From: Marinomonas sp. KMM3893
Lineage (GTDB): Bacteria; Pseudomonadota; Gammaproteobacteria; Pseudomonadales; Marinomonadaceae
Direction of reading: 5' to 3'
Length of the DNA: 64,000 nt
Assembly (NCBI RefSeq): GCF_004352855.1
Contig: NZ_SJSC01000008.1
Location: 62,001 to 126,000 of the forward strand
Shown here: one piece after another, positions 35,953 to 46,734 of the stretch
Layout of the letters: each line of letters opens with the position of its first letter
Numbering within the stretch: the stretch's first letter is position 1
Made by a program: the position numbers and the translations under genes
The notes under the pieces: generated by a model
What the model saw: the letters and a program-made list of their open reading frames with translations, nothing else
Database searches by the model: none
What the model was told of the DNA's origin: nothing

Positions 35953-37083
35953 TTGGCAACATCAGCGATTCTGGCTCTGGAAGACGGCACTGTATTTAAA
36001 GGGGTGTCGATCGGAGCGGATGGCTCCTCAACAGCCGAAGTGGTTTTCAACACTTCGATGACTGGTTATCAAGAAATTCTTACAGATCCTTCCTATGCTC
36101 GACAAATGGTCACTTTGACCTATCCCCATATTGGGAATACTGGCGTTAACTCTGAAGATGAAGAATCCAACAATGTCTGGTGTGAAGGTTTGATCATTCG
36201 TGATCTTCCTTTAGTTGCTAGCAGCTGGCGTTCAGAAGAGTCGTTAGACTCTTATCTAAAACGCAAAGGCGTAGTGGGCATCGCTGACATTGATACGCGT
36301 AAATTGACTCGTATTCTACGAGAAAAAGGCGCGCAAGCGGGTTGCATCATGGCAGGTGAGAACCTAGATGAAGCAGCAGCGATTGCCGCAGCGAAAGGTT
36401 TTCCTGGCCTAAAAGGCATGGATTTAGCGAAAGAAGTGTCTGCGAAAGAGTCTTACCAGTGGACCGAGTCAACTTGGGATCTGGTAAAAGGTCATACCAC
36501 GCCTGAATCATTCGACTTCCACGTTGTGGCTTATGACTTTGGTGTGAAGCAAAACATTTTGCGCATGTTGGTTGAGCGCGGCTGCCGTCTAACGGTTGTG
36601 CCTGCACAAACACCAGCAAGTGACGTGCTTGCCTTGAATCCAGATGGCGTTTTCCTTTCTAACGGCCCTGGTGACCCAGAGCCATGTGATTACGCGATTC
36701 AAGCGATCAAAGAGATCCTAGAAACAGACATTCCTGTTTTTGGTATCTGTCTTGGTCATCAGCTATTGGCATTGGCCTCTGGCGCGAAAACGAAGAAAAT
36801 GAAATTTGGTCACCACGGCGCTAACCATCCAGTACAAGCCATTGAAAAAGGCACTGTGATGATTACTAGCCAGAACCACGGTTTCGCGGTAGATGAAGAT
36901 ACTTTGCCTGCCAATCTTAAGATGACGCACAAATCCTTGTTCGATGGTTCTTTGCAGGGGATTTCCCGTACTGATAAGAGCGCGTTCAGCTTCCAAGGTC
37001 ACCCGGAAGCGAGCCCAGGGCCGCACGACGTTGCGCCACTGTTTGATCAGTTCATCGAAAACATCAAAGCCACCAAAGCCTGA
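35953..37083 (+). CDS. carA: carbamoyl-phosphate synthase small subunit
   Basis: Glutaminase subunit of carbamoyl-phosphate synthase. 376 residues: the N-terminal domain ([19 protein letters not shown]) and a class I glutamine amidotransferase with [12 protein letters not shown] (catalytic Cys near residue 265) and the [10 protein letters not shown] His/Glu. The start is TTG at 35953, with GGAGG 5 bases upstream; the E. coli gene also starts with TTG. An ATG at 35902 in the same frame would add 17 residues unlike the family. Confidence 0.95.
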   Translation: MATSAILALEDGTVFKGVSIGADGSSTAEVVFNTSMTGYQEILTDPSYARQMVTLTYPHIGNTGVNSEDEESNNVWCEGLIIRDLPLVASSWRSEESLDSYLKRKGVVGIADIDTRKLTRILREKGAQAGCIMAGENLDEAAAIAAAKGFPGLKGMDLAKEVSAKESYQWTESTWDLVKGHTTPESFDFHVVAYDFGVKQNILRMLVERGCRLTVVPAQTPASDVLALNPDGVFLSNGPGDPEPCDYAIQAIKEILETDIPVFGICLGHQLLALASGAKTKKMKFGHHGANHPVQAIEKGTVMITSQNHGFAVDEDTLPANLKMTHKSLFDGSLQGISRTDKSAFSFQGHPEASPGPHDVAPLFDQFIENIKATKA

Positions 37084-37099
37084 GCAGGAACGAAATACT

Positions 37100-40000
37100 A
37101 TGCCAAAGCGTACTGACATAAAAAGCGTCTTAATTTTGGGTGCAGGTCCTATCGTTATCGGTCAGGCCTGTGAATTTGACTATTCTGGTGCTCAAGCGTG
37201 TAAAGCGCTGCGCGAAGAAGGTTTCCGCGTCATTCTAGTGAACTCTAACCCAGCCACTATCATGACCGACCCTGTGATGGCGGATTCAACGTACATCGAG
37301 CCGATCGAATGGCAAACCGTTGAAAAAATCATCGAGAAAGAGCGTCCAGATGCTGTGCTACCAACCATGGGTGGCCAAACGGCGCTGAACTGTGCGTTGG
37401 ATCTTGAGCGTCATGGCGTACTAGAAAAATACAATGTTGAAATGATTGGTGCGACGGCGGATGCCATCGACAAAGCGGAAGACCGTAATCGTTTCGACCA
37501 AGCAATGAAAGCCATTGGTCTTGAATGTCCGCGTGCCGGCATTGCACACAGCATGGAAGAAGCATTGCAAGTTCAATCAGAGCTTGGCTTCCCTTGTATC
37601 ATTCGACCTTCTTTTACCATGGGCGGCACCGGTGGCGGTATCGCGTACAACATGGAAGAGTTTGAAGAAATTTGTACTCGTGGTTTGGACTTGTCGCCAA
37701 CCAACGAATTGCTAATCGATGAATCTTTGATCGGTTGGAAAGAGTACGAGATGGAAGTTGTCCGTGACAAAAAAGACAACTGCATCATTGTTTGTGCGAT
37801 CGAAAACTTCGACGCAATGGGTGTTCACACCGGTGACTCCATTACGGTTGCGCCAGCACAAACTCTAACAGACAAAGAATACCAAATCATGCGTAACGCT
37901 TCTTTAGCGGTATTGCGTGAGATTGGTGTTGAGACTGGTGGTTCAAACGTACAGTTTGGTATGGATCCGAAAACAGGCCGTTTGGTTGTTATCGAGATGA
38001 ACCCACGTGTGTCTCGTTCTTCTGCCTTGGCATCCAAAGCGACGGGTTTCCCTATCGCGAAAATCGCAGCGAAATTGGCGATTGGTTACACCCTAGACGA
38101 ATTGCAAAACGACATCACTGGCGGTCAAACACCAGCGAGCTTCGAGCCAGCAATTGACTACGTTGTGACTAAGATCCCACGTTTCACATTCGAAAAATTC
38201 CCAACAGCGAACGATCGCCTAACGACGCAAATGAAGTCGGTTGGTGAGGTGATGGCGATTGGCCGTACTTTCCAAGAGTCTTTGCAAAAAGCATTGCGCG
38301 GTTTGGAAGTGGGCGCGGATGGCTTTAATCCTCAATTGGATTTCGCAGAAGAAAACAGCAAAGAAAAACTGGCGTATGAGCTTCAAAATCCAGGTGCAGA
38401 CCGCATTTGGTACATTGGCGATGCGTTCCGTTCTGGCATGACAATCGATGAGATTTACGCGGTGACTGGCGTTGATCATTGGTTCCTAGTTCAGATCGAA
38501 GACTTGATCAAAGAAGAAGCGGGTCTGGCTGACAAAGGTCTCGTCGACATGACTTACGACGTGATGCGTCGTTTGAAACGCAAAGGCTTCTCTGACTCAC
38601 GTCTAGCGAGCTTGTTGCAAGTGACTGAGAAGTCATTGCGTGAGCGTCGTTACTTGGTTGACGTGCATCCTGTCTACAAGCGTGTTGATACTTGTGCGGC
38701 TGAATTCGCAACCAACACAGCGTACATGTACTCCACTTATGAAGATGAGTGTGAAGCGGCGCCAACAGACAAAGAAAAAATCATCATTCTAGGTGGTGGT
38801 CCAAACCGTATCGGTCAAGGTATCGAGTTTGATTACTGCTGTGTACACGCGGCGCTAGGCTTACGCGAAGCGGGCTACGAAACCATCATGGTGAACTGTA
38901 ACCCAGAAACCGTTTCTACCGATTACGATACCTCGGATCGTTTGTACTTCGAACCAGTTACTCTGGAAGATGTGCTTGAAATCGTTCGCAAAGAAAAACC
39001 AAAAGGTGTCATCGTTCAGTTCGGTGGTCAAACACCACTGAAAATTGCTCGTGCCTTGCAAAATGAAGGCGTGCCTATCATTGGTACGACGCCAGAAGCG
39101 ATTGACCGTGCAGAAGACCGTGAGCGTTTCCAAAGCATGATTCAGCGTTTGGGTTACAAACAGCCGCATAATGCGACCGTTCGTAGCGTTGACCAAGCCG
39201 CAATGAAAGCCGCTGAAATCGGTTACCCTCTAGTGGTTCGCCCATCTTATGTACTGGGTGGACGCGCAATGGAAATCGTGTATAACGAAAAAGAATTGAT
39301 GCGCTACATGACCACGGCTGTGAAAGTGTCAAACGACAGCCCAGTGTTGTTGGATCACTTCTTGAATGCGGCGATTGAGATCGACATCGACTGTATCAGT
39401 GATGGTAATCAAGTGGTTATCGGCGGCATCATGCAGCATATCGAACAAGCGGGTGTTCACTCTGGTGACTCTGCGTGTTCTTTGCCTCCTTACTCATTGC
39501 CTGCGAATGTTCAAGATGACATCCGCGAAATGATTAAAAACATGGCGCTTGAGCTTGGTGTTATCGGTTTGATGAACACTCAGCTTGCTGTACAAGATGG
39601 CGAAATCTATGTGATCGAGGTAAACCCTCGTGCCTCACGTACTGTACCGTTTGTTTCTAAGTGCATCGGCCGCTCTTTAGCGCAAGTCGCGGCATTGGTT
39701 ATGTCTGGTAAAACGCTAGCAGAGCTTGGTTTCACAAGTGAAATCATTCCTTCTTACTACAGCGTGAAAGAAGCGGTCTTCCCGTTCAACAAATTCCAAG
39801 GTGTTGACCCTATTCTTGGCCCTGAAATGAAATCGACTGGTGAAGTCATGGGTGTTGGCGATACGTTCGCTGAAGCCTTTGGCAAAGCGGTTCTAGGTGG
39901 TGGTACTGTGTTGCCAACGTCTGGACGTGCCTTTATCAGTGTTCGTGACATGGACAAAGAAGGGGCGGTTGACGTAGCGCGTCGTCTTTCTGAGCTAGGT

Positions 40001-40315
40001 TTTGATATCGTTGGTACCGAAGGTACTGCGAAATACTTAGCAGAGCATGGCGTAGCGGTAAATAAAGTCAACAAGGTGAATGAAGGTCGTCCACACATTG
40101 TCGATATGCTGAAAAATGGTGAAATTGATTATATTATCAACACTACTTCCGGCACTCAGGCAATTGCTGACTCTTCGGTCATTCGCCGCACAGCATTGCA
40201 GCGCAAGGTTTGTTACACTACTACATTGGCCGGCGCTGAAGCGACTAGCATGGCGATCAGCTTGAAGGGTGAAACCAAAGTTAGAAGACTGCAAGATTTG
40301 CACTTGGGGAAATAA
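37100..40315 (+). CDS. carB: carbamoyl-phosphate synthase large subunit
   Basis: 1071 residues, the usual length. Two homologous ATP-grasp halves ([29 protein letters not shown] opening the first, [21 protein letters not shown] opening the second near residue 560), and a C-terminal MGS-like allosteric domain from about 935. It makes carbamoyl phosphate for arginine and pyrimidines. A reading frame extends upstream to 36944 inside carA, but [10 protein letters not shown] is the family start. Confidence 0.97.
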   Translation: MPKRTDIKSVLILGAGPIVIGQACEFDYSGAQACKALREEGFRVILVNSNPATIMTDPVMADSTYIEPIEWQTVEKIIEKERPDAVLPTMGGQTALNCALDLERHGVLEKYNVEMIGATADAIDKAEDRNRFDQAMKAIGLECPRAGIAHSMEEALQVQSELGFPCIIRPSFTMGGTGGGIAYNMEEFEEICTRGLDLSPTNELLIDESLIGWKEYEMEVVRDKKDNCIIVCAIENFDAMGVHTGDSITVAPAQTLTDKEYQIMRNASLAVLREIGVETGGSNVQFGMDPKTGRLVVIEMNPRVSRSSALASKATGFPIAKIAAKLAIGYTLDELQNDITGGQTPASFEPAIDYVVTKIPRFTFEKFPTANDRLTTQMKSVGEVMAIGRTFQESLQKALRGLEVGADGFNPQLDFAEENSKEKLAYELQNPGADRIWYIGDAFRSGMTIDEIYAVTGVDHWFLVQIEDLIKEEAGLADKGLVDMTYDVMRRLKRKGFSDSRLASLLQVTEKSLRERRYLVDVHPVYKRVDTCAAEFATNTAYMYSTYEDECEAAPTDKEKIIILGGGPNRIGQGIEFDYCCVHAALGLREAGYETIMVNCNPETVSTDYDTSDRLYFEPVTLEDVLEIVRKEKPKGVIVQFGGQTPLKIARALQNEGVPIIGTTPEAIDRAEDRERFQSMIQRLGYKQPHNATVRSVDQAAMKAAEIGYPLVVRPSYVLGGRAMEIVYNEKELMRYMTTAVKVSNDSPVLLDHFLNAAIEIDIDCISDGNQVVIGGIMQHIEQAGVHSGDSACSLPPYSLPANVQDDIREMIKNMALELGVIGLMNTQLAVQDGEIYVIEVNPRASRTVPFVSKCIGRSLAQVAALVMSGKTLAELGFTSEIIPSYYSVKEAVFPFNKFQGVDPILGPEMKSTGEVMGVGDTFAEAFGKAVLGGGTVLPTSGRAFISVRDMDKEGAVDVARRLSELGFDIVGTEGTAKYLAEHGVAVNKVNKVNEGRPHIVDMLKNGEIDYIINTTSGTQAIADSSVIRRTALQRKVCYTTTLAGAEATSMAISLKGETKVRRLQDLHLGK

Positions 40316-40791
40316 TGAAAAAAGTACCAATGACGGTAGAAGGTGAAGCTAGCTTACGCGAAGAGCTAAATCACCTTAAAACCGTAGTTCGTCCACGAGT
40401 GATTGCTGATATTGCAACCGCTCGTGAACACGGCGATTTAAAAGAAAATGCGGAATATCACGCTGCACGTGAAGAACAGGGATTTGCTGAAGGTCGTATT
40501 AAAGAGATCGAAGGCAAGCTGTCTGATTCACAAGTGATCGACGTTAAGGCAATGCCAGCAACGGGTAAAGTTGTGTTTGGTACCACTGTCACCTTATATA
40601 ACGTAGATACTGAAGCGACTGTGACTTACCGTATCGTAGGTGATGATGAAGCAGACGTGAAGCTGAAGAAAATTTCTTACGCTTCTCCGATTGCCAAAGC
40701 CATCATTGGGAAAGAAGAGGGCGACGAAGTCCTTGTTAAAATTCCAAGCGGTGAAGCAACGTATGAGATTGAGAAAGTCGAATACATTTAA
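40315..40791 (+). CDS. greA: transcription elongation factor GreA
   Basis: 158 residues: an N-terminal coiled coil ([46 protein letters not shown], with the acidic tip) and a C-terminal FKBP-like domain ([27 protein letters not shown]). It rescues backtracked RNA polymerase by stimulating cleavage. It overlaps the carB stop by one base, so carA-carB-greA form an operon. Confidence 0.96.
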   Translation: MKKVPMTVEGEASLREELNHLKTVVRPRVIADIATAREHGDLKENAEYHAAREEQGFAEGRIKEIEGKLSDSQVIDVKAMPATGKVVFGTTVTLYNVDTEATVTYRIVGDDEADVKLKKISYASPIAKAIIGKEEGDEVLVKIPSGEATYEIEKVEYI

Positions 40792-40817
40792 TTTGTATTA
40801 GATGATTTCATTCTTCT

Positions 40818-40852
40818 AAAAGCCACGATGTGAAAGCATCGTGGCTTTTTTT
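40818..40852 (+). terminator. rho-independent terminator after greA
   Basis: AAAGCCACGATG-tgaaag-CATCGTGGCTTT, a 12-bp perfect stem followed by a T run. Confidence 0.92.
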
Positions 40853-40985
40853 ATGCCTAACGAGAAGGTAGATTGTTAACAAAAAGCTTAAAGAGTTTAG
40901 TCTTAATGACTAATTATAAAATTAAAGTGATGTATTTATAATGGCTTCAATTCGTTATTACCCTTATAACTCGTTGGAGAAGATG

Positions 40986-41642
40986 ATGGCTCACCAAATT
41001 ATTCAAGACTTGAACAGCCGCTATACGGCTAAAAAATACGATGCGGATAAGCGCATTTCGCCTGAAAACTTGGATGTGATTAAAGAAGCGATCCGCTTGT
41101 CAGCTTCTTCGATCAACTCTCAGCCATGGAAATTTGTTTTGGTAGAAAGTGATGAAGGTAAACAGCGTTTACATGATACCTTTGCCAATAAGCATCAGTT
41201 CAATCAACTGCACGCGAAAGAAGCCTCACATACTTTATTACTGGCATACGATCCTGCGTTTACCAAAGACAAATTTAGAAAACGTGTAGATGCTGAAGTA
41301 AGCTCAGGTCACCTGCCAGCTGAAATGTACGATACCTTCATGGGCGCTTATGCATTCGCTGAAATGAACACGGATGAAGCAGGTAATAACGCGAGCTGGA
41401 CTAAAGCACAGGTCTACTTAGCGTTAGGAAACATACTGCACACCCTAGCGCGCCTAGGCATTGCCTCTACGCCAATGGAAGGTGTTGATCCTGAATTGAT
41501 TGGCGAAAAATTTGCAGCAGAATTAGACGGTCATGTGTGTGAAGTAGCCTTGGCAATGGGTTACCACAAAGACGGCGACGACTGGAACCACGGTCTACCA
41601 AAAGCTCGCCTAGCGATGGACGATATTATCGCGACCGCCTAA
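40986..41642 (+). CDS. nfsB: nitroreductase family protein (NfsB-like)
   Basis: FMN-dependent NAD(P)H nitroreductase, about 218 residues. RYTAKKYDADKRISPENLDVI, SASSINSQPWKFVLVES and VYLALGNILHTLARLGIASTPMEGVDPE match E. coli NfsB blocks. The ATG at 40986 is preferred (GGAG 6 bases upstream) over in-frame ATGs at 40983 and 40941. Single gene. Confidence 0.9.
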   Translation: MAHQIIQDLNSRYTAKKYDADKRISPENLDVIKEAIRLSASSINSQPWKFVLVESDEGKQRLHDTFANKHQFNQLHAKEASHTLLLAYDPAFTKDKFRKRVDAEVSSGHLPAEMYDTFMGAYAFAEMNTDEAGNNASWTKAQVYLALGNILHTLARLGIASTPMEGVDPELIGEKFAAELDGHVCEVALAMGYHKDGDDWNHGLPKARLAMDDIIATA

Positions 41643-41673
41643 TCGAACCGTTAGACACTTCTCGCGAATATAG

Positions 41674-41705
41674 AAAGCCATCTTGTGAAAGCAAGGTGGC
41701 TTTTT
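41674..41705 (+). terminator. rho-independent terminator after the nitroreductase gene
   Basis: AAAGCCATCTTG-tgaaag-CAAGGTGGCTTT with a T run; the loop is identical to that of the greA terminator, and one T-G pair is present in the stem. Confidence 0.9.
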
Positions 41706-41713
41706 GTTTTACT

Positions 41714-41842
41714 ATGAAATACAGCTGGCAGAACCCTGATTGGCCAAATTTCACCTTTGACGAAACGCAATGCCGAGATGCTTTGTATCAGTACGCGTTA
41801 GAGGCTGGTCGCTTGTCTGAATGCAGGATCCGACTGTTTTGA
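41714..41842 (+). pseudogene. N-terminal fragment of a Fic/DUF4172 protein
   Basis: ATG at 41714 opens a 42-codon frame beginning MKYSWQNPDWPNFTFDET and continuing through QYALEAGRLSE before a TGA. This is the opening of Fic-family proteins with a DUF4172 N-terminal domain (W.W..PDWP.F.WD pattern). The rest of such a protein, including the HPFxDGNGR Fic motif, is absent downstream. I read it as a truncated remnant. Confidence 0.65.
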
Positions 41843-41985
41843 AGGTGGCGGCAGAAATACGAGGTATGGGGCGGTGTTACCTGATTAAGGGAGTCCGCTG
41901 ATCATGTCCTGAGTGTGATTTGTTGATTTGCTTTGAGTGTTTACTTTATACTCAGTGGTACAGAATTAAGTACAGGAAATAAGTA

Positions 41986-42237
41986 ATGGATGCTATCAGT
42001 TATACCACAGCTCGGGCCAACTTAGCGAAGACGATGGCCAAGGTTTGTGATGATCATTCGCCAGTCATTATTACGCGTAAAAGCGAGAGCCCAGTTGTCA
42101 TGATGTCGTTAGAAGATTATGAGGCCATGCAAGAGACCACCTACTTACTACGTTCACCAGCAAACGCAAGAGTATTGCTGGAATCCATTGCCGAGCTGGA
42201 AGCAGGTAAAGGTGTTGAAAGAGAATTGATTGAGTGA
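41986..42237 (+). CDS. yefM: YefM/Phd family antitoxin
   Basis: 83 residues: MDAISYTTARANLAKTMAKVCDDHSPVIITRK and VVMMSLEDYEAMQETTYLLRSPANA match YefM closely. It binds its own promoter and neutralises YoeB through its C-terminal helix. The stop overlaps the toxin start by 4 bases. Confidence 0.94.
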   Translation: MDAISYTTARANLAKTMAKVCDDHSPVIITRKSESPVVMMSLEDYEAMQETTYLLRSPANARVLLESIAELEAGKGVERELIE

Positions 42238-42488
42238 AGCTGACGTATTCAACTGCGGCTTGGGATCAGTATCTTTATTGGCAGAGCACGGATAAAAAAG
42301 TACTAAAGCGTATTAACTTACTGATTAAAGATATTCAGCGCGAACCCTATGAAGGGATTGGCAAGCCTGAACCTTTAAAGCATGGTCTTGCGGGCTATTG
42401 GTCTCGCCGGATTAATGATGAACACCGAATTGTTTATAAATATCAAAACGATGTCATATTGATAGCGCAGTTACGATATCACTATTAA
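42234..42488 (+). CDS. yoeB: YoeB/Txe family toxin
   Basis: 84 residues, GTG start. A RelE-fold ribosome-dependent mRNA endonuclease: W and QYLYWQ near the start, the catalytic Glu in KPEPLKHGL, Arg in SRRINDEHRIVYKY and the C-terminal RYHY are all present. Coupled to yefM. Confidence 0.94.
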   Translation: MKLTYSTAAWDQYLYWQSTDKKVLKRINLLIKDIQREPYEGIGKPEPLKHGLAGYWSRRINDEHRIVYKYQNDVILIAQLRYHY

Positions 42489-42549
42489 GTCTTCTGTTTG
42501 AGTCAGGCTTGATGTTATCTGAGTAGAGAAGCGCCAAGTGAGCTGACTA

Positions 42550-42584
42550 AACAAAAACACCGGCCTCGCCGGTGTTTTTGTTTA
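42550..42584. terminator. bidirectional terminator between yoeB and the iron-uptake operon
   Basis: ACAAAAACACCGGC-ctc-GCCGGTGTTTTTGT, a 14-bp stem with T runs on both strands; it serves both convergent operons. Confidence 0.93.
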
Positions 42585-42606
42585 TAGCGTCTTATTTAAG
42601 TAATGG

Positions 42607-43146
42607 TTAAGACTGTGGGTATTTGAATTTAAAATCGACTTTGAATGGTTTGAACCAAGAGGGTACGCCAGTGGCTTTGTCTACGTGGTGTAAGAAGCCT
42701 TTTTCGTCTGGTGCCGTGTATTGAAGGTGGGCAATGTAAGTGCCTTTGCCTTTTAGTTGTACGGAATGCGCATAGTGTGGACCATCGCCAGCGGTCATTG
42801 GCAGCATCTGACCGTACTCCATAAAGCTTGGGTCACCAACTTTCGTCACGACATAATTTATGCTCATGTAAGGAATCCAAGCGCCATTAGGAAAGCCCCA
42901 TTGGTTGTCTTGAGTTGCATGCACATCAGATTCGAGATGCACTACGTCCTTGCCCATTATCATTGAGGCTGGAGAAGGGTCAGTCTTAATATCAACTAGA
43001 TAAGACGAGGCGATTTCCATGCCATCTTTATGGATGGGACCACCAACTGGGTATTCTCGGGCGCTTGCGTATTGACTCATGAGGGCGGCGCTGCAAAGTA
43101 ACGCGGTGAAGGAAAGCGCTTTTTTCACATTATTAGTGAGTTGCAT
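42607..43146 (-). CDS. periplasmic iron transport protein, P19/FetP family
   Basis: 179 residues with a signal peptide (1-29, after YASA). The mature part begins REYPVGGPIHKDGMEIASSYLVDIK and holds the metal-binding pattern HLESDVHAT, PYMSINYVV and GPHYAHSV (Met and His ligands) typical of P19/Tp34 proteins, which bind iron and copper and feed FTR1-type permeases. It overlaps the FTR1 gene by 14 bases. Confidence 0.9.
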   Translation of the reverse strand: MQLTNNVKKALSFTALLCSAALMSQYASAREYPVGGPIHKDGMEIASSYLVDIKTDPSPASMIMGKDVVHLESDVHATQDNQWGFPNGAWIPYMSINYVVTKVGDPSFMEYGQMLPMTAGDGPHYAHSVQLKGKGTYIAHLQYTAPDEKGFLHHVDKATGVPSWFKPFKVDFKFKYPQS

Positions 43147-43969
43147 TTAGAGTGTCCTTATTTTGGTTGTGGCTTTGTTTAAGTCGTTGAGTGGTTAGAG
43201 AAATAACGCACAAAACGGTACACCAGGTGAGTATTTGCACCCCCATAGGGGTTGCGGTGTAGCCAATAACAGAATGGGCTAATACACCGCCCCAACCGTT
43301 ACTGGATAAGAGAAAAGAGCTGTCCCAAACTTGCGAGCCTAACTGGGGCAAAAAGCCTATGTTCGCTAGAATACCAACGGCTTGGCTGGATAAACCGGCT
43401 GCAATCAAGGATAAAATTACGTTGCTGGACGAAAAAATGTAACGCAGAGGAATCATCACTATGCCGCGGTACAGGGAGTAGGTGACTAAAACGCCCAGAG
43501 CGGTGCCAAGTAAGCCACCAAGCAGCATGGAATTTTCGGTTAAACCAGACGATAAAAAGAGGCTGTATAAAAACAGCACCACTTCAGACCCTTCTCGTAA
43601 TACCGCAATGGCAATCACGATCACAATGGCGAAGCTGCCTTTTCCTTCCAACAGTAGGCCCTTGATGTTCTGACGACTTTTTTCGGCGATTTCGCGGCCT
43701 TTTACCGACATCCAGATGTTTTGCCAAGCGAGCATCAAGGTAGCAATGGCTAGAATAGACGCGGTAAAAACCTCTTGTCCGTAGCCTGACAGAGAGTCTT
43801 CTATTAAGCTGGTGAATTTTGCTAGCAGCACTGCGCCAAGTAGGCCAAGAACGATGCCAGAGACCACCTGAAGGCGAATGGTTAAGCCTTTACAGGCCGC
43901 GGCGACGATGGAAATAATCAATCCAGCTTCGAGTACTTCTCTAAATACGATGAGTAAAACAGCAAGCAT
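43133..43969 (-). CDS. FTR1 family iron permease
   Basis: 278 residues, seven predicted helices. The two REXXE iron-binding motifs are present: REVLE in helix 1 (residue 10) and REGSE in helix 4 (near residue 125). It should move ferric iron across the inner membrane after ferrous iron is oxidised or handled by P19 and the cupredoxin. Between those two genes in the operon. Confidence 0.93.
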   Translation of the reverse strand: MLAVLLIVFREVLEAGLIISIVAAACKGLTIRLQVVSGIVLGLLGAVLLAKFTSLIEDSLSGYGQEVFTASILAIATLMLAWQNIWMSVKGREIAEKSRQNIKGLLLEGKGSFAIVIVIAIAVLREGSEVVLFLYSLFLSSGLTENSMLLGGLLGTALGVLVTYSLYRGIVMIPLRYIFSSSNVILSLIAAGLSSQAVGILANIGFLPQLGSQVWDSSFLLSSNGWGGVLAHSVIGYTATPMGVQILTWCTVLCVISLTTQRLKQSHNQNKDTLNATH

Positions 43970-43983
43970 GCCTGCGGGTGTCC

Positions 43984-44316
43984 TTATGGGAGTTTAACGT
44001 TAACTATGCCGACTACGTTGGAGGCGTAGTCATTAAAAAAGTGGTATTTACCTGCTTTTAACGGCCCGGTATACACAGATATTTTCCCCTTAGGTACGAT
44101 GATTTTTTCAAATTTCATGTCGTAGCTTTCAAGCTCTGCCACCTTGTTTGTGTTGTTGATTAGTTCGATTTTGATGGCTTTATTTGGTGGGGCTGTGAGT
44201 GTTTTCGGAGAAAATCCGTCAGCATTGAGTTGCAATTGAAGGGTAAGCCTTTCTGCGTAAGCCGGTAAGCTAAGTGCTGAAAAGATAGAGGCTAAAAGCA
44301 AACAACGTAATAGCAT
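43984..44316 (-). CDS. periplasmic cupredoxin-domain protein
   Basis: 110 residues with a signal peptide (1-21, after AYA) and an EfeO-like cupredoxin domain: LNADGFSPKTLTAPPNKAIKIELIN and the C-terminal GKYHFFNDYASNVVGIVNV. The Cys of classical blue-copper sites is absent. First gene of the operon behind a Fur-type box; it probably shuttles or oxidises iron with P19 and FTR1. Confidence 0.85.
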   Translation of the reverse strand: MLLRCLLLASIFSALSLPAYAERLTLQLQLNADGFSPKTLTAPPNKAIKIELINNTNKVAELESYDMKFEKIIVPKGKISVYTGPLKAGKYHFFNDYASNVVGIVNVKLP

Positions 44317-44372
44317 GAGGTTTCTCTCTTTGTTTTAGAAAAGCGAAGGCTTTGTCCAAAGTAAATAAGTAG

Positions 44373-44387
44373 TGATAATTGTTATCA
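44373..44387. promoter_or_regulatory. Fur box-like operator
   Basis: TGATAATTGTTATCA is a palindrome with the GATAAT/ATTATC half-sites of the Fur consensus. It lies 57 bases upstream of the cupredoxin-FTR1-P19 start and points to repression by iron. Confidence 0.78.
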
Positions 44388-44602
44388 GTACGATTGTTGA
44401 TTCTCCTGCTTCGCGGTGATCTGCGTCAATTGCATGATGTGTAATTTCTAGCTTTGTCAGTAATGTTTACCTGACGCACAAATAGTGTAATTAATGGGGG
44501 AGAAGAGAATTATATGGCAAAATAGAGGCCTTAGGTCGGTTCCTTTCAAAATGAAAGCTGACGCTATCACCCCGTTATTTAGGAAAGTAGAAACCACAGA
44601 TT

Positions 44603-44941
44603 ATGTCTTATCCTCCTTGTCCAAAGTGCCAGTCTGAGTATGTTTACCAAGATCAAACGAATTTACTGTGTCCAGAATGTGGTCATGAGTGGAATCCTGA
44701 AGAAGTTGCCACAGAGCAAGAAAGCCTGGCGGTCAAAGACGCCAACGGTACCCTGTTAGCAGAAGGCGATAAGGTCACTCTTGCCAAAGACCTCAAAGTG
44801 AAAAGCAGTTCTTTGGTGCTGAAAATAGGCACAAAAGCCGTGATCAGGCGCATTTTTGATAAAAAAGATCATCAGCTCGACTGTCGGGTGGATGGTGCTG
44901 GCGAAATGATGGTGACCGCTAAGTTCGTGAAAAAAGCCTAG
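44603..44941 (+). CDS. yjdM: PhnA/YjdM zinc-ribbon protein
   Basis: 112 residues. An N-terminal zinc ribbon (CPKCQSEYVYQDQ and CPECGHEW, four cysteines) and a C-terminal SH3-like PhnA domain (LAVKDANGTLLAEGDKVTLAKDLKVKSSS). Despite the old name it is not part of phosphonate breakdown in most bacteria. Single gene. Confidence 0.92.
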   Translation: MSYPPCPKCQSEYVYQDQTNLLCPECGHEWNPEEVATEQESLAVKDANGTLLAEGDKVTLAKDLKVKSSSLVLKIGTKAVIRRIFDKKDHQLDCRVDGAGEMMVTAKFVKKA

Positions 44942-44984
44942 CCATATCTTTAGCAGGGAGCGGTAAGAGGTAAACCCCATAAAC

Positions 44985-45012
44985 AAAAACACCAGCCGAG
45001 GCTGGTGTTTTT
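44985..45012. terminator. bidirectional terminator between yjdM and pgi
   Basis: AAAAACACCAGC and GCTGGTGTTTTT pair around four bases, with T runs on both strands. Confidence 0.9.
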
Positions 45013-45060
45013 AGTGGTGCTATCAGAAACCTGAGCGTTTATGGCTTAATGATTAGGCCA

Positions 45061-46707
45061 TTAAGCTTGTGCTTTTTTGAAGGCATTGATCAAGGCTTGG
45101 GTAGAGGCATCCAGTGCGCTGTTGTCGCTGTCGCTAACAAGGCGGTTGAAGATGTCGGTTCCCAATACTTTGCCTAGTTCAACACCCCATTGGTCAAATG
45201 AGTTGATGCCCCAAATGGTGCCTTGTACAAAAGTACGGTGCTCATAAAGGGCGATCAATGCACCGACGGTTTCTGGTGTCATTTTATCGGTAAGCAGCGT
45301 ATTACTTGGTCGATTGCCTTTGATCACTTTGTGCGGTGCAATGGCTTCGACCTGTTCAGGCGTCGCGCCTGCATCACGCAGTTCTTGTTTTGCTTGTTCA
45401 AGCGTTTTGCCGACCATTAAGGCTTGCGACTGACTTAAGCAGTTAGCGAACAATTGTGCGTGATGATCTTTAATTGGGTTATGCGATGCTAATGGTGCAA
45501 TGAAGTCCACAGGCACAAGGCGCGTGCCTTGATGCAATAACTGGTGGTAAGCGTGTTGACCGTTGGTGCCAGCGCCGCCCCAGATGATTGGCCCTGTGTC
45601 TGTCTCAACGCCATCGCCATTCAATAAATTCGCTTTACCGTTACTTTCCATATCAAGCTGCTGAATATGAGCAGGCATTGCACGTAGGTAGTGGTCATAA
45701 GGAATCAAAGCGTGAGTTTGTGCGTTGTGGAAATTGATGTACCACACGCCCAAAGCGCCCATGATGACGGGGATGTTTTCTTCAAATGGTGCGGTGCGAA
45801 AATGCTCATCCATTTGGTGAGCACCGTCTAGCAGCGCGTAGAAGTTATCCATGCCAACGGCGATCGCAACCGGCAAGCCAATTGCTGACCAAAGGGAGTA
45901 ACGTCCGCCCACCCAATCCCACATCGGGAAGATGTTTTCTTTGGCCATGCCAAACGCAACGGCTTTTTCGACGTTCGAGCTGACCGCAGCAAAGTGCTTG
46001 CTAACGGTCTCTTGGGAGCCGCCATTGGCTAAGAACCAATCGCGTGCTGCATTGGCGTTTGATAAGGTTTCTAGAGTGCCAAACGTTTTAGAAGAGATCA
46101 CAAAAACGGTGGTTTCTGGATTGAGCTGTTTTAGCTTACCAGTGATATCGGAGCCATCAATGTTGGCGACGAAATGCACCTTGATGTCGTCTTTTTTGTA
46201 GGGTGTAAGCGCTTCCGCTACGACTTTTGGTCCTAGGTAAGAGCCACCGATACCGATCGAAACCACATCAGTGATGCGCTGATCAGAGTAGCCGCGCCAT
46301 TCGCCACTGTGTAGCTGCTGAACAAACTTGCCCATTTGCTCTAGGGTGTCACGAACCTCTGCTAGGACATTAACGCCATCTACCATGAGCGATTCTTGTG
46401 CTTGGCTCGCGCGCAAGGCAATGTGCAACACAGAACGGTCTTCTGTGTTGTTAATGTGTTCGCCGCTGAACATGCCTTTAATCGCCGTCTCTAAACCGGC
46501 TTCTTTAACCAGTTCAATTAACAGTGCTAAGGTTTTTTCATTAACGCGGTTTTTTGCGTAATCTAATGTCCAGCCAGCGGCTTTGGTAGTGTACTTCTCG
46601 GCACGATTTTTATCCTTTTCAAACAAGGATTTCATTTCAACAGAGTCGATTTCTTTTTGGTGCTCTGCCAGTGCTTGCCAAGCACTAAGTTGGGTAGGTG
46701 AATGCAT
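45061..46707 (-). CDS. pgi: glucose-6-phosphate isomerase
   Basis: 548 residues, full length. Sugar-phosphate isomerase blocks [19 protein letters not shown] (near 150), [12 protein letters not shown] (205), the catalytic Glu region [13 protein letters not shown] (275), and [14 protein letters not shown] (510). Interconverts glucose 6-phosphate and fructose 6-phosphate. Last gene of the pcnB-folK-panBC-pgi row. Confidence 0.96.
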   Translation of the reverse strand: MHSPTQLSAWQALAEHQKEIDSVEMKSLFEKDKNRAEKYTTKAAGWTLDYAKNRVNEKTLALLIELVKEAGLETAIKGMFSGEHINNTEDRSVLHIALRASQAQESLMVDGVNVLAEVRDTLEQMGKFVQQLHSGEWRGYSDQRITDVVSIGIGGSYLGPKVVAEALTPYKKDDIKVHFVANIDGSDITGKLKQLNPETTVFVISSKTFGTLETLSNANAARDWFLANGGSQETVSKHFAAVSSNVEKAVAFGMAKENIFPMWDWVGGRYSLWSAIGLPVAIAVGMDNFYALLDGAHQMDEHFRTAPFEENIPVIMGALGVWYINFHNAQTHALIPYDHYLRAMPAHIQQLDMESNGKANLLNGDGVETDTGPIIWGGAGTNGQHAYHQLLHQGTRLVPVDFIAPLASHNPIKDHHAQLFANCLSQSQALMVGKTLEQAKQELRDAGATPEQVEAIAPHKVIKGNRPSNTLLTDKMTPETVGALIALYEHRTFVQGTIWGINSFDQWGVELGKVLGTDIFNRLVSDSDNSALDASTQALINAFKKAQA

Positions 46708-46734
46708 TACAATCTCCCTTGGTCTTAAAGTGAG

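Noticed and set aside
36944-37099. Upstream extension of carB inside carA.
   Set aside because: The family starts at [10 protein letters not shown] (37100), and the extension is a shadow of carA.
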